A program made the position numbers and the translations under genes. From JAKAGZ01 sp964595355 (lineage in GTDB: Bacteria; Bacteroidota; Ignavibacteria; Ignavibacteriales; Ignavibacteriaceae), in the NCBI GenBank assembly GCA_964595355.1, contig CAZQQD010000081.1, positions 1 to 13,791 on the forward strand: 13,791 nucleotides of DNA, written 5' to 3'. Within the stretch, counting starts at the first letter, position 1, and every line of letters starts with the position of its first letter. The notes under the pieces were generated by a model, which did not search any database, was not told where the DNA came from, and worked only from the letters and a program-made list of their open reading frames with translations. This document shows positions 6,613 to 13,791 of the stretch, one piece after another.

Positions 6613-8868
6613 ATGAACAAATTTGATCAGGATATTCTTGAAACCAAAGAATGGTTTTCGAGCCCGCGCTTTAAAGAAATTACGCGTCTCTATACCCCGA
6701 GACAGGCTGTTGTTCAAAGAGGTACGATAAATTATGATTATAGTGTAGCGAGGGAAGCCGCTGAAAAATTTTATAAAAAATTAAGAGAACTCTTTGCAAA
6801 AAAAGAGCAGGTAACTACTTTTGGTCCCTATTCTCCCGGACAGGCTGTTGCTATGAAACGGATGGGAATAGAGTGTATCTATCTAGGCGGCTGGGCAACT
6901 TCGGCAAAAGGTTCCATAAGTGAAGACCCTGGCCCCGACCTGGCAAGCTATCCTTTGAGCCAGGTACCAGATGAAGCTGCCGTTTTAGTTAGAGCTTTAT
7001 TAACTGCGGATAAGAATCAAAAATTTGCCAGATCAAAAATGTCAGAAGAAGAGCTTAAAGAGCAGACTGAAATTGATTTCAGTCCTTATATAATTGCAGA
7101 TGCCGATACGGGTCATGGCGGCGAGGCACACGTAAGAAATCTGATCAGGAGATTTGTCGAAGCAGGTGTTCCCGGGTATCATATAGAAGACCAAAGGCCG
7201 GGAACAAAAAAATGCGGACATCAGGGTGGAAAAGTATTAGTACCACAGGATGAACAAATTAAAAGATTAAATGCCGCGCGATTCCAGCTAGATGTAATGA
7301 AAGTTCCGGGAATAATTGTTGCAAGGACAGATGCCGAAGCTGCAAATCTTTTGGAAGGAATGGGCGACGAAAGGGATCACCCGTTTATTTTAGGAGCAAC
7401 GAATGAAGATGTCCCGGGTTACAAATTAACTTATCTCTCTGTTCTGAAGAGATTTTATGATAACGGTATTGATGAAATCAATGGTCATTTACTATATAAA
7501 ATTTCCGATTCTACATATAAAGAAGCGTACGTCTGGCTTGAAAAAGTTAATGTGTTGCAGCAGATAGATAAAATGATATCAGAATTTAAAAAGAGCAAGG
7601 GAGTAAATGCTGAAGCGACGTTTAATAAAGTGGTTAATATTTTTCATGAAACGTGGGAAAAGGAAGCCAGTTTACTTACTTACCCGCAGGCGGTTGCAAC
7701 TAAAATGCAATTTCATATTGAAGAGGGAGCGAAATTTGATCTTTCAATTGAGGCATGGCTTGAGTTTGCCCGAAACACTTCTATTTCTGAAGCATCTGAA
7801 AAAGCGAAATCTATGGGATTAAATGTTTACTGGGATTGCGAAATACCGAGAACTCCTGAAGGTTATTACCTTGTTCAGGGTGGAATAGATTATTCAATTT
7901 CTAAATCATTAGCTGTTGCACCTTTTGCCGATTTAATCTGGATGGAAACCAAAACTGCCAACCTTGCATATGCTAAAAAGTTTGCCGACGCAATTCACGC
8001 AGTATATCCGGATAAAATGCTGGCTTACAATCTTTCTCCTTCATTTAACTGGGACACCACTGGAATGACGGACGAAGAAATGCAGAAATTCCCTAAAGAA
8101 ATAGGCAAATTAGGCTTTGTCTTTAATTTTATAACCTACGGCGGCCATCAGATCGATGGACTGGCGGCTGAAGAATTTTCGACTTCACTGATGAAAGACG
8201 GGATGCTTGCACTTGCAAGGCTGCAAAGAAAATTAAGGTTACTTAATTCACCTTACAGAACTCCACAAACCTTAGTTGGTGGTCCCCGTTCCGATGGTGC
8301 ACTTACTGCAACGTCGGGTCGCACCGCAACAACTAAAGCGATGGGAAAAGGTTCAACGCAAAAACAACATCTTGTTGAAACTGAAGTGCCGACAAAGGTT
8401 CTTGAAAGCTGGCTGAATGAATGGGCCAATTATTACATGGTTAAAAATAAATTATCTGTAATATTGCATCCCCATACTGCGGGTTCTGATTTATTGGAAC
8501 TTAGTGTAATGAATGAAAGCAAAGAAATTATTGCAAGCATAATTTTTGCACCTATACGGGACAGGAGACAGAGAAACATCATTTCAATAAGGGATCAAAT
8601 GAATCATAAAATGGAATTTCGTAAAAAAAGGCTTATGACCCTTATACATTTATACCTGATACACAGATACAAAGCGATTTCAATTCATTATGTTACACCT
8701 ACGGAAGATAATAATATACAGGCAGACAGAATGAAAGAGTCCGGTATTTATGAAGGCGTAAACACAGAGATTGGTGATATAATTGTCGCCACTGTAAATG
8801 CTAAAAGAATAAGTTGTTTACTTGAGCCGGACAAAGCAGAATTAAAAAACCTGATTTCTAAAAGTTGA
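6613..8868 (+). CDS. aceA: Isocitrate lyase, long ICL2-like form with C-terminal extension
   Basis: A 751-residue enzyme that splits isocitrate into glyoxylate and succinate, the first step of the glyoxylate bypass. The lyase barrel shows IADADTGHGG (161-170; metal and substrate binding), HIEDQRPGTKKCGHQGGK with catalytic C201 in the KKCGH signature, VARTDAEAA (237-245), and later LAYNLSPSFNW with FNFITYGGHQIDGLA, which supply substrate contacts. The protein is much longer than the roughly 430-540 residues of common isocitrate lyases and close to mycobacterial ICL2 (about 766). After a Thr/Gly/Lys-rich linker near 570-590, a separate domain of about 160 residues follows (begins TKVLESWLNEWANYYMV). 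In ICL2 the corresponding part binds acetyl- or propionyl-CoA and activates the enzyme; the same role here is inference. It stands alone, without malate synthase, between two copies of a repeat unit. Confidence 0.93.
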   Translation: MNKFDQDILETKEWFSSPRFKEITRLYTPRQAVVQRGTINYDYSVAREAAEKFYKKLRELFAKKEQVTTFGPYSPGQAVAMKRMGIECIYLGGWATSAKGSISEDPGPDLASYPLSQVPDEAAVLVRALLTADKNQKFARSKMSEEELKEQTEIDFSPYIIADADTGHGGEAHVRNLIRRFVEAGVPGYHIEDQRPGTKKCGHQGGKVLVPQDEQIKRLNAARFQLDVMKVPGIIVARTDAEAANLLEGMGDERDHPFILGATNEDVPGYKLTYLSVLKRFYDNGIDEINGHLLYKISDSTYKEAYVWLEKVNVLQQIDKMISEFKKSKGVNAEATFNKVVNIFHETWEKEASLLTYPQAVATKMQFHIEEGAKFDLSIEAWLEFARNTSISEASEKAKSMGLNVYWDCEIPRTPEGYYLVQGGIDYSISKSLAVAPFADLIWMETKTANLAYAKKFADAIHAVYPDKMLAYNLSPSFNWDTTGMTDEEMQKFPKEIGKLGFVFNFITYGGHQIDGLAAEEFSTSLMKDGMLALARLQRKLRLLNSPYRTPQTLVGGPRSDGALTATSGRTATTKAMGKGSTQKQHLVETEVPTKVLESWLNEWANYYMVKNKLSVILHPHTAGSDLLELSVMNESKEIIASIIFAPIRDRRQRNIISIRDQMNHKMEFRKKRLMTLIHLYLIHRYKAISIHYVTPTEDNNIQADRMKESGIYEGVNTEIGDIIVATVNAKRISCLLEPDKAELKNLISKS

Positions 8869-8907
8869 AAAAGATATCCTTTTAGATATGACTAACTGTT
8901 TCCGATA

Positions 8908-8937
8908 TTGACACATTTTCGTACAATATCTTATAAC
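8908..8937 (+). promoter_or_regulatory. Sigma70-like promoter of repeat copy 2
   Basis: TTGACA (8908-8913), an 18-base spacer, and TATAAC (8932-8937), identical in both boxes and spacing to copy 1. A promoter located just after a stop codon and before a terminator points to a separate short transcript. Confidence 0.5.
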
Positions 8938-9078
8938 AGTTCATTGCTGGTTTCAGGTTTATGCAAAAAATTAACAGTTTGAGATTTAATTTTTAAGATC
9001 TGTTTGGCACAAAATTGGAGCTTTGAAAGAGGTGGAAGAAATTCCTTTTAATTCCTTGACTTAATTGACAAAGGCATA

Positions 9079-9103
9079 GGCGGCAAAAACAGCCGCCTTT
9101 TTT
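9079..9103 (+). terminator. Strong intrinsic terminator
   Basis: GGCGGC-AAAAACA-GCCGCC is a perfect 6-bp G/C stem with a seven-base loop, followed at once by six T residues. It would stop both the candidate small RNA and isocitrate lyase readthrough. On the opposite strand there is no T-run after the stem, so it does not serve the convergent gene that ends at 9138. Confidence 0.9.
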
Positions 9104-9137
9104 ATTACTTCTGTATTTTTCAATATTAGTACATATA

Positions 9138-9803
9138 CTATATTATATCCTTAAGGAAATCTGACAAACTTTCTTTTACTTCAGCTCTGGATAGATTACC
9201 TTTTAATAAATCGTCATTGCTCAATTTCTCAAGTTTATTGAAAAAACTTATTCCTTCTCCTCTAATGTTTGGATAACCTGCTTCTCTGAGTTTGAATAGT
9301 TCAATTTTTGCTTTATCATATTCGCCTGAGTGAACAAAGAATTTGAAAAGTTTAAATCTTATTCCCGATGTGATTTCATTGCCCAGTATACTTGTTATTT
9401 CTCTAACATCTGAGTAATAGTTGCTTAAATCTATTTCAAGGTATTTATTATTTAGTATCCCTTCCAGAAATAGATTTAACGCCTTTTTATAATGAAAGAC
9501 TAATTTTGAATTCTCGATTTTATTCAGTTTTAACAGGTCTGTTTTTTCTTTAATCAATTTTGCAGCGACAATACATTTTATGTTAGCTATTGGTTTCTCA
9601 TTTGCAAAGTCTAATAATGATTTTATGTCGTTTGCCCCCAAATCATCAATCATTTTGTAATCCAGACCGACAAGTGTATTCAGTGCGTTATTAATTGATT
9701 CAAGAGCAGCGCTGTAATTTCCGGCTTTCTTATTGAACAGTACCTTAGCGAGAACTTTTACGAGCTGTTCTATCAGGCGCATTATGTAATCCTGAAATAT
9801 CAT
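9138..9803 (-). CDS. DUF6483-like helical protein
   Basis: A 221-residue protein. Its N-terminus, MIFQDYIMRLIEQLVKVLAK, followed by an alternating helical segment with YSAALESINNALNTLVGLD, resembles the DUF6483 family as I remember it. That family has a conserved DYIMR-type start and TPR-like helices and no known function. The whole chain looks alpha-helical. A second helical-repeat-like portion (FKLFKFFVHSGEYDKAKIEL, then FKLREAGYP) supports a TPR-type scaffold that could mediate protein contacts. No signal peptide, membrane segment or catalytic motif is visible, so it is probably cytoplasmic. The start at 9803 is backed by AAGAG seven bases upstream. It is transcribed alone, convergent with the isocitrate lyase/repeat unit. 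The family name is a recollection, not a search result. Confidence 0.7.
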   Translation of the reverse strand: MIFQDYIMRLIEQLVKVLAKVLFNKKAGNYSAALESINNALNTLVGLDYKMIDDLGANDIKSLLDFANEKPIANIKCIVAAKLIKEKTDLLKLNKIENSKLVFHYKKALNLFLEGILNNKYLEIDLSNYYSDVREITSILGNEITSGIRFKLFKFFVHSGEYDKAKIELFKLREAGYPNIRGEGISFFNKLEKLSNDDLLKGNLSRAEVKESLSDFLKDII

Positions 9804-10080
9804 ATTACTCTTAACTATTTCATATTCAAATTATCGGCAAGTCTGCATAAATAAGGTGATTCATAAATATAAATTAGTCTGTTTTCCCAAACCGAAATTA
9901 ACTGAAAACTATAACTGCCCCGAAAAGGAAAGAAATAAAAAAAAATGTAATGAGTTAAATTAAGATTAGCAATACATTTATAAGGAGAGTTATTGAAGCC
10001 TCACGTTTAAAACGCTCATAAAAATTAGTTTATTAAAAAGCTGTCTCCAAAAATTTTATTTATCCGGAATATATATACTA
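9804..10080. other. Intergenic region, no gene seen
   Basis: AT-rich spacer between two leftward genes. It should contain the promoter of the DUF6483-like gene, but no clear boxes were found. A short palindrome CGTTTAAAACG lies near 10004-10014, too weak to call. Possible starts and ribosome-like sites (for example AAGGAG near 9983) lead only to frames of a few codons. Confidence 0.4.
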
Positions 10081-11052
10081 TTACCAGAAGTTGGGTTTGA
10101 ATTTTAGTTTATTACCTGACCTGTAAATGTTCCCCGAAGAACGAACATAAATGTGTCCATCCGGTGAATAAATAATTTGCCTGTAGTTTTGGTAAGACTC
10201 GTTTAATCCTGTGTCAATCAGTTTCCACCATTCACCATTTTTATCAGAGATAAAAAGATCGCCTCTGCTTGCGGCAGCTATTTCTCCATTCTTATTTATT
10301 GCCAGCGAATAAATTGTCCTTCTTTCCATCCTTGTGACTTCTAATTCCCAGCTTTCTCCTTTATCTGTTGACCTGAAAACACCTTCTTCCTCAGTGCCAG
10401 CGAAAATTTCTCCTTTTGAATTTACCGCAATTGTAAACAGGTATAACTTTTCTATTCCCTTATTTGCCGGTATCCAGCTGTTACCATTATCAATTGATTT
10501 ATAAACTCCTTTTCCTTCGGTGCCGAGATAAATTACCCCTGCAGAATCGAAAGCAATGGCACTGACATATGTATTATTCATTTCGTTTGTTACTTCAGTC
10601 CAGCTCAATCCTTTATCAGTTGAGCGGATTATATCTTTTTTAGTTAAGGCAAAAATTTCTCCTGCAGAACTGACTGCAATATCATAAATTCGTTTGAAGC
10701 CGGAACCGTTGTTAATTTCCTCCCAGATATTACTGTTTTGTTTTAACTTGAAAACCCCTTTACCGAGTGTTCCGGCATAAATATTTCCGTTTGAATCAGT
10801 TGCAAGGCATCTGACTTCTGTTTTATTTAATCCGTTATCCAGTGAATCCCAAACTTCTGTATTGTTTTTTAATATGAGCACTCCCTTTTTAGCCGTAGCT
10901 GCTATTATGTCTCCATTCGTATTGATTGTAAAAGCCGTGATCCTGCCGCTTAAATCCCAGAAGCCATTTATTTTTTCCCATTTAGTCTGGGGAGAAATAT
11001 TTACGCAAAAAATTATGATAGAGAAAAATAAAAGCAGAAACAGTTTTTTCAT
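10081..11052 (-). CDS. Exported seven-bladed beta-propeller with Asp-box (BNR-like) repeats
   Basis: A 323-residue protein with a signal peptide (MKKLFLLLFFSIIIFCV, cleavage near residues 19-22). The rest is built of seven repeats of 41-44 residues that begin near 38, 79, 122, 163, 205, 247 and 291. Each carries the pattern hydrophobic-x-A-hydrophobic-x-x-x-G-x-I-Y/F-x-G-T followed by a G-V-F/Y-K/R-S strand. Asp-box motifs S-x-D-x-G-x-S-W are clear in three (STDKGLSW 144-151, SIDNGNSW 186-193, STDKGESW 228-235) and degenerate in a fourth (269-276). This predicts a seven-bladed propeller in the periplasm or on the surface. Such repeats occur in sialidase-like, YCF48-like and two-component-regulator-propeller proteins. 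No catalytic residues can be assigned, and the chain ends at the last blade without a C-terminal secretion or sorting domain. AGGGA six bases before 11052 supports the start. Confidence 0.85.
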   Translation of the reverse strand: MKKLFLLLFFSIIIFCVNISPQTKWEKINGFWDLSGRITAFTINTNGDIIAATAKKGVLILKNNTEVWDSLDNGLNKTEVRCLATDSNGNIYAGTLGKGVFKLKQNSNIWEEINNGSGFKRIYDIAVSSAGEIFALTKKDIIRSTDKGLSWTEVTNEMNNTYVSAIAFDSAGVIYLGTEGKGVYKSIDNGNSWIPANKGIEKLYLFTIAVNSKGEIFAGTEEEGVFRSTDKGESWELEVTRMERRTIYSLAINKNGEIAAASRGDLFISDKNGEWWKLIDTGLNESYQNYRQIIYSPDGHIYVRSSGNIYRSGNKLKFKPNFW

Positions 11053-11206
11053 TTTCGTCCCTTTTGGTTGCTAAAAAAAATACTATTGTAATACCAATTT
11101 ATTCATCGGAAGGCTGTTGCTATTAATCCCAATATAAAGGAGAAGATTTATTTTAGCAATAGTTTTTGATTATAAATAATGAATGTGCTAAATAACGATT
11201 AAAAAA

Positions 11207-11644
11207 TCATTCAATCATTTTTAGTTCATCCAGGCTAACCATAAATGTAATATATTTTTTCTTATTGTCCGGCCCGCACCTAATTGTAAGTTCTCTTTTC
11301 CGTCCACTTTCACCAGACCATTTAACAAACTTAGGTGAAATAAGCGGGCCTATTTCAAATAAACTTTCTTTAAATGAATTATCAAACCGCGAAACCATAA
11401 TTAAGTAAATACTTGTTGTCCTGACTGAATCAGAAAGGGAGTCGCCCGTAGTATTCTTCTTTTCAAAAAGTCTTATCCTGAGCGCAGAGGTTTTTATCGC
11501 TGAAATTAATTTGTATTCATCAACGTTTTTGATGAGTTCGTCATTTCTAATCTTTCTTATTTTCGGTAGTTCCTGGCTAAAGCTATTTTGCAGAAATCCC
11601 GTTATGACTAATAACAAAATTGTAAATCTGTAAATCACTTTCAT
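11207..11644 (-). CDS. Small exported protein of unknown function
   Basis: The frame is open from 11743, but the natural start is the ATG at 11644, because a typical signal peptide begins there (MKVIYRFTILLLVITGFLQ, cleavage near FSQE). The 33 residues before it are polar and unlike an exported N-terminus, so they are probably not translated. From 11644 the product is 145 residues. The mature part is basic and mixed alpha/beta, with LRIRLFEKK, TSIYLIMVSRFDNS and KKKYITFMVSLDEL stretches and one cysteine. No family is recognised. The ribosome site before 11644 is weak. It lies between two other exported-protein genes on the same strand, with 150-185 bases on each side, so it is probably its own transcript. 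Confidence 0.6.
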   Translation of the reverse strand: MKVIYRFTILLLVITGFLQNSFSQELPKIRKIRNDELIKNVDEYKLISAIKTSALRIRLFEKKNTTGDSLSDSVRTTSIYLIMVSRFDNSFKESLFEIGPLISPKFVKWSGESGRKRELTIRCGPDNKKKYITFMVSLDELKMIE

Positions 11645-11828
11645 AATTTGTGTACAGCTCTTTATAATTAAAAAATCAGGTTGATGCTTACTGGCTTTAA
11701 TGAAAGGCCGAACCAGCCGAAGCGACTGATTTGTCCTGTTCAAATCCAGCCCCGGGATTTTAAAGGATATAGCTACACTCTCTGTTCAGCACTAAATAAA
11801 CATTTTATGGTAATACTCTTTTCACTTT

Positions 11829-12581
11829 TTATCTTTTGGGTCTCTCGATGCAATGCTTCATATTATCCGGGAGCAGACCGACTCTTTCAAGAGGGGTTTT
11901 CATAGATTTCAAATTATGAATCATTTTAATTGCTTTGCCGGTATTATCTGTAACAAATTCCATTTTTAAATTACTGAATGAATCGGAATAGGTAAAAACT
12001 TTATCGCTTTCAGATCTCATCCACCACGGGGCAACGTCGCCCCACAAAGCTCCAATGACGAGGTAACCGTCGCAGGAAACTGCAACCCAGAATCTGCGTG
12101 TTTTATCTTTTGCTGAAGGATCTCCGTAGAGTCCTGTGAACCTTTCCAGGTCTTTGCGCGGTTCGCCTTCAAATTTAATTATTCTATTTTTCTCAGATTT
12201 TTGTTGTTCTAGTTTTTTATCCTGTTTTTCTTTTTCTTTCTTCTGTTTTTCTTCTTTCATCATTTGCTGTGCATCCTTTCCCATATAAGATACCATCATA
12301 TCCTGCATATACGGCGATGCAATTTCCATAACAGCGCTGGCAGCCGTATAATTCTTTGCTTTGGAATATTCTGAGGCTACGGAAGTAATACCTTTCATAT
12401 CAACATTGTAGCCATTCTTGTTTGATTTATATTCTTCTGCAAAATGTTTTTTTGCCGCGTCTATTCCATTTGTATCAATCTCTTTTTTAATTGATTCAGA
12501 TAAAAGTGGTTTTTCCTGCGCAGTCAAAAATGCAGGGGCTGACAAATAAACAAAAATTATTAGAAAGAAAATCTTTTTCAT
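11829..12581 (-). CDS. Exported protein with charged coiled coil and a C-terminal beta-type domain
   Basis: A 250-residue protein in three parts. Residues 1-21 form a signal peptide (MKKIFFLIIFVYLSAPAFLTA, cleavage before QEKP). Residues 25-100 are helical and Ala-rich (KNYTAASAVMEIASPYMQ), of tetratricopeptide-like character. Residues 109-132 are an almost pure Lys/Glu/Gln coiled coil. Residues 145-235 form a compact domain starting LERFTGLYGDP and containing WVAVSCDGYLVIGALWGDVAPW, reminiscent of the small beta-barrel appended to some beta-lactamase-like proteins (DUF3471 type); this resemblance is tentative. No beta-lactamase part is present. Translation start at 12581 is supported by AAGGAC about eight bases upstream. 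The location is probably periplasm or outer surface. Function unknown. Confidence 0.72.
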   Translation of the reverse strand: MKKIFFLIIFVYLSAPAFLTAQEKPLLSESIKKEIDTNGIDAAKKHFAEEYKSNKNGYNVDMKGITSVASEYSKAKNYTAASAVMEIASPYMQDMMVSYMGKDAQQMMKEEKQKKEKEKQDKKLEQQKSEKNRIIKFEGEPRKDLERFTGLYGDPSAKDKTRRFWVAVSCDGYLVIGALWGDVAPWWMRSESDKVFTYSDSFSNLKMEFVTDNTGKAIKMIHNLKSMKTPLERVGLLPDNMKHCIERPKR

Positions 12582-12669
12582 TTTCTCAGTCCTTTTTTAG
12601 TTAATTTTTTTGATTTTGAGAGAAGCGGGGCAATAGTTTTAATTTGCAAATTTTATGATATAAATGCAA
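12582..12669. other. Short intergenic region with a 12-bp palindrome
   Basis: Between the kinase stop codon (12670) and the next leftward gene start (12581). It contains the perfect palindrome AATTTGCAAATT (12641-12652), without a T-run after it on the - strand. No terminator was found for the kinase gene. A binding site for control of the 12581 gene is possible. Confidence 0.3.
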
Positions 12670-13791
12670 TTAAGCAGATTTTTCCGCTATCAGAGTGACA
12701 CGGAATTCGGTTCGGCCGGGCTCGGATTGAACGGTAATATCGCCATGATGCATACGCAAAATCCGCCGGGCAATATCTAAACCAAGACCAGTACCGGTTC
12801 CCGGTGGCTTGGTAGTGAAAAACGGGTCAAAAATTCTGGGTAAAACATCTGCCGGAATGCCGGGTCCATCATCTACAATCTTCACTACAAGATGATTGGT
12901 TTCCACGTAAGCGCTTACGTTGATTTTTCCTGAATTGGAAATAGCATCGAGGGCGTTGTCGATGAGATTCATCCAGACCTGGTTCAACTCGCTACCGGTC
13001 GCACGAACGTGCGGAAGATTTGCCTGAGTATCAAGCTTGATGGTGGCGCCCTTCGATTTAGACTTTGCAGCTAACACTTTAATGGTGTCACGAAGTCCGG
13101 CTCCTACATCCACCGGTTCTGAAGCTGCCAGGTTGTCCATATAAGTAAATTTCTTGACTGCTGCAACGAGTTCACTGATCCGTGATGCAGCTTGCTCGAT
13201 GTCGGCGGCAAGCGAACTTGCAGCACAGTAAGTCGCAATCCAGTTGAGTGCAGGAGCGAGACTTTCACCTGATAATTTATTTTTCAGTTCCTCAAGTATA
13301 TCTATTGTAACAGTAGTATGAGCCAGCGGTTCAGCGTTTGCTTTATCCACGTTATGACTCGCAAGCCAGTCGGCAATTTCATCCTCCCGTTCTGCTTGTT
13401 GAAGTGCTGATAGTTGGGTACCGGCAGGAGTTGTTAAACATGTTGAGCGTAACTGCTCAACAGCGAGGAACATTTCGCCGGTTATAGGTGAAGCTCCAAG
13501 CGCCCGGGAAGCGATATCTACATTTGCCAAATACTCCAGCAGTTGTTTAGCACCGTGTGCAATAGCAGCTGCAGGATTATTAATCTCATGAGCTAAACCT
13601 GCTGCAAGTTTTCCGAGTGATACCATTTTTTCATCCTGCAGATCACTGGCATTAAAGCTGCGGGCACGGTCGAGCATTAAGTGCACGGTGTAGGCGGTAA
13701 ACTCAGGGCATCTATGAATCATTTCCGGAACATGCTTCACCTCAATTGAAAGAAGCTCGGATTTTTCTTCAAAATAGTTACTACCCGGTGG
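12670..13791 (-). CDS. Sensor histidine kinase, HisKA/HATPase part (5' end outside window)
   Basis: The frame stays open to the right edge (17 further codons before the GTG at 13740), so the gene begins outside the window. Counting from 13740: H-box HEINNPAA with phospho-acceptor H51 after a SLGKLAAGLA lead-in; N-box NQVWMNLIDNALDA (N258, N262); G1 box DDGPG (290-294); F-box FDPFF (304-308); G2 box GTGLGL (316-321). All ATP-binding elements are intact. Between H-box and N-box there are about 200 residues, longer than usual, because of a helical insertion near 75-180. The start of the visible part (MIHRCPEFTAYTVHLMLDRA) resembles kinases that carry an N-terminal cyclic-nucleotide-binding-like sensor, which would lie off-window; this is from memory. 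It has no response regulator in view. G+C is near 50%, clearly above its neighbours. Confidence 0.9.
   Translation of the reverse strand, partial: PPGSNYFEEKSELLSIEVKHVPEMIHRCPEFTAYTVHLMLDRARSFNASDLQDEKMVSLGKLAAGLAHEINNPAAAIAHGAKQLLEYLANVDIASRALGASPITGEMFLAVEQLRSTCLTTPAGTQLSALQQAEREDEIADWLASHNVDKANAEPLAHTTVTIDILEELKNKLSGESLAPALNWIATYCAASSLAADIEQAASRISELVAAVKKFTYMDNLAASEPVDVGAGLRDTIKVLAAKSKSKGATIKLDTQANLPHVRATGSELNQVWMNLIDNALDAISNSGKINVSAYVETNHLVVKIVDDGPGIPADVLPRIFDPFFTTKPPGTGTGLGLDIARRILRMHHGDITVQSEPGRTEFRVTLIAEKSA

Larger units (their letters stand above)
8907..9103 (+). ncRNA. Candidate small RNA gene, copy 2 of the duplicated unit
   Basis: This is the second, better-preserved copy of the unit at 6247-6433. 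It begins 39 bases after the isocitrate lyase stop codon. The promoter-like block is at 8908-8937, and the expected start is near 8944. A GGAA-GAAA-TTCC hairpin at 9034-9045 matches the AGAA-GAAA-TTCT hairpin of copy 1 with a compensating G-C to A-T change. A complete intrinsic terminator ends the unit, giving an expected RNA of about 160 bases. No protein-coding frame was found. The same terminator would also end the isocitrate lyase mRNA, so a conserved 3' UTR is the main alternative. Confidence 0.5.

Noticed and set aside
6247..9103. Composite transposon or MITE pair carrying isocitrate lyase
   Set aside because: The repeat ends are not inverted repeats, no target-site duplication is visible, and no transposase is present. 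The copies are also too diverged for recent mobility, though an old tandem duplication cannot be excluded.
11645..11743. N-terminal 33-residue extension of the small exported protein
   Set aside because: It would bury the obvious signal peptide that begins at 11644 behind a polar stretch.
11681..11905. Rightward 74-residue open frame across the gap between two exported-protein genes
   Set aside because: It overlaps the 3' end of one leftward gene and the upstream region of the other, has no ribosome site, and its composition looks like antisense sequence.

Overview
The window is AT-rich (about one third G+C by sampling, except the last gene). It reads like a chromosomal segment of a member of the Bacteroidota/Chlorobi group, with Ignavibacteria-like bacteria as the best guess. 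This rests on several secreted proteins with short hydrophobic signal peptides, a periplasmic or surface beta-propeller, a NarX/NarL-type two-component pair, and codon use rich in A/T. It is an inference; no rRNA or other marker gene is present. There is no phage, IS element, CRISPR array, tRNA or rRNA in the window.

Layout. 1-1055 (+) is the 3' part of a saccharopine-dehydrogenase-like oxidoreductase cut by the window edge. 1269-1961 (+) is an unrecognised cytoplasmic protein. 1962-2215, between convergent genes, holds three inverted repeats. 5512 down to 2216 is a leftward cluster: a 78-residue protein, a PAS histidine kinase, an overlapping NarL-type regulator, a small secreted protein ending in a CPPIC motif, and a seven-TM protein only 3 bases behind it. 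5625-6191 (+) is a TrpG/PabA glutaminase subunit, divergent from the kinase cluster. 6613-8868 (+) is a long, ICL2-like isocitrate lyase with a C-terminal extension. 9803-9138 (-) is a DUF6483-like helical protein. 11052-10081, 11644-11207 and 12581-11829 (all -) are three exported proteins, one a seven-bladed Asp-box propeller. 13791-12670 (-) is the C-terminal part of a second, non-homologous histidine kinase with clearly higher G+C.

The most interesting signal is not a protein. A unit of about 190 bp occurs twice in direct orientation, at 6247-6433 and 8907-9103, exactly bracketing the isocitrate lyase gene. Each copy opens with the same strong sigma70-like promoter (TTGACA, 18-bp spacer, TATAAC, inside a block that is 36/38 identical), has a more diverged middle of about 115-125 bp that keeps a short hairpin with a compensatory base-pair change, and ends in the same GGCGG-type terminator stem. 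The T-tract is intact in copy 2 and lost in copy 1. This pattern suggests a duplicated small-RNA gene, with copy 1 possibly having become a leader that reads into the isocitrate lyase gene. Both the RNA and its link to the glyoxylate shunt are inference.

Functional picture. Isocitrate lyase would start the glyoxylate bypass (malate synthase is not in the window), and its extra domain suggests control by acyl-CoA. The kinase/regulator pair is a complete phosphorelay with unknown signal. The secreted/seven-TM pair next to it is a plausible sensory or output partner, shown only by proximity.
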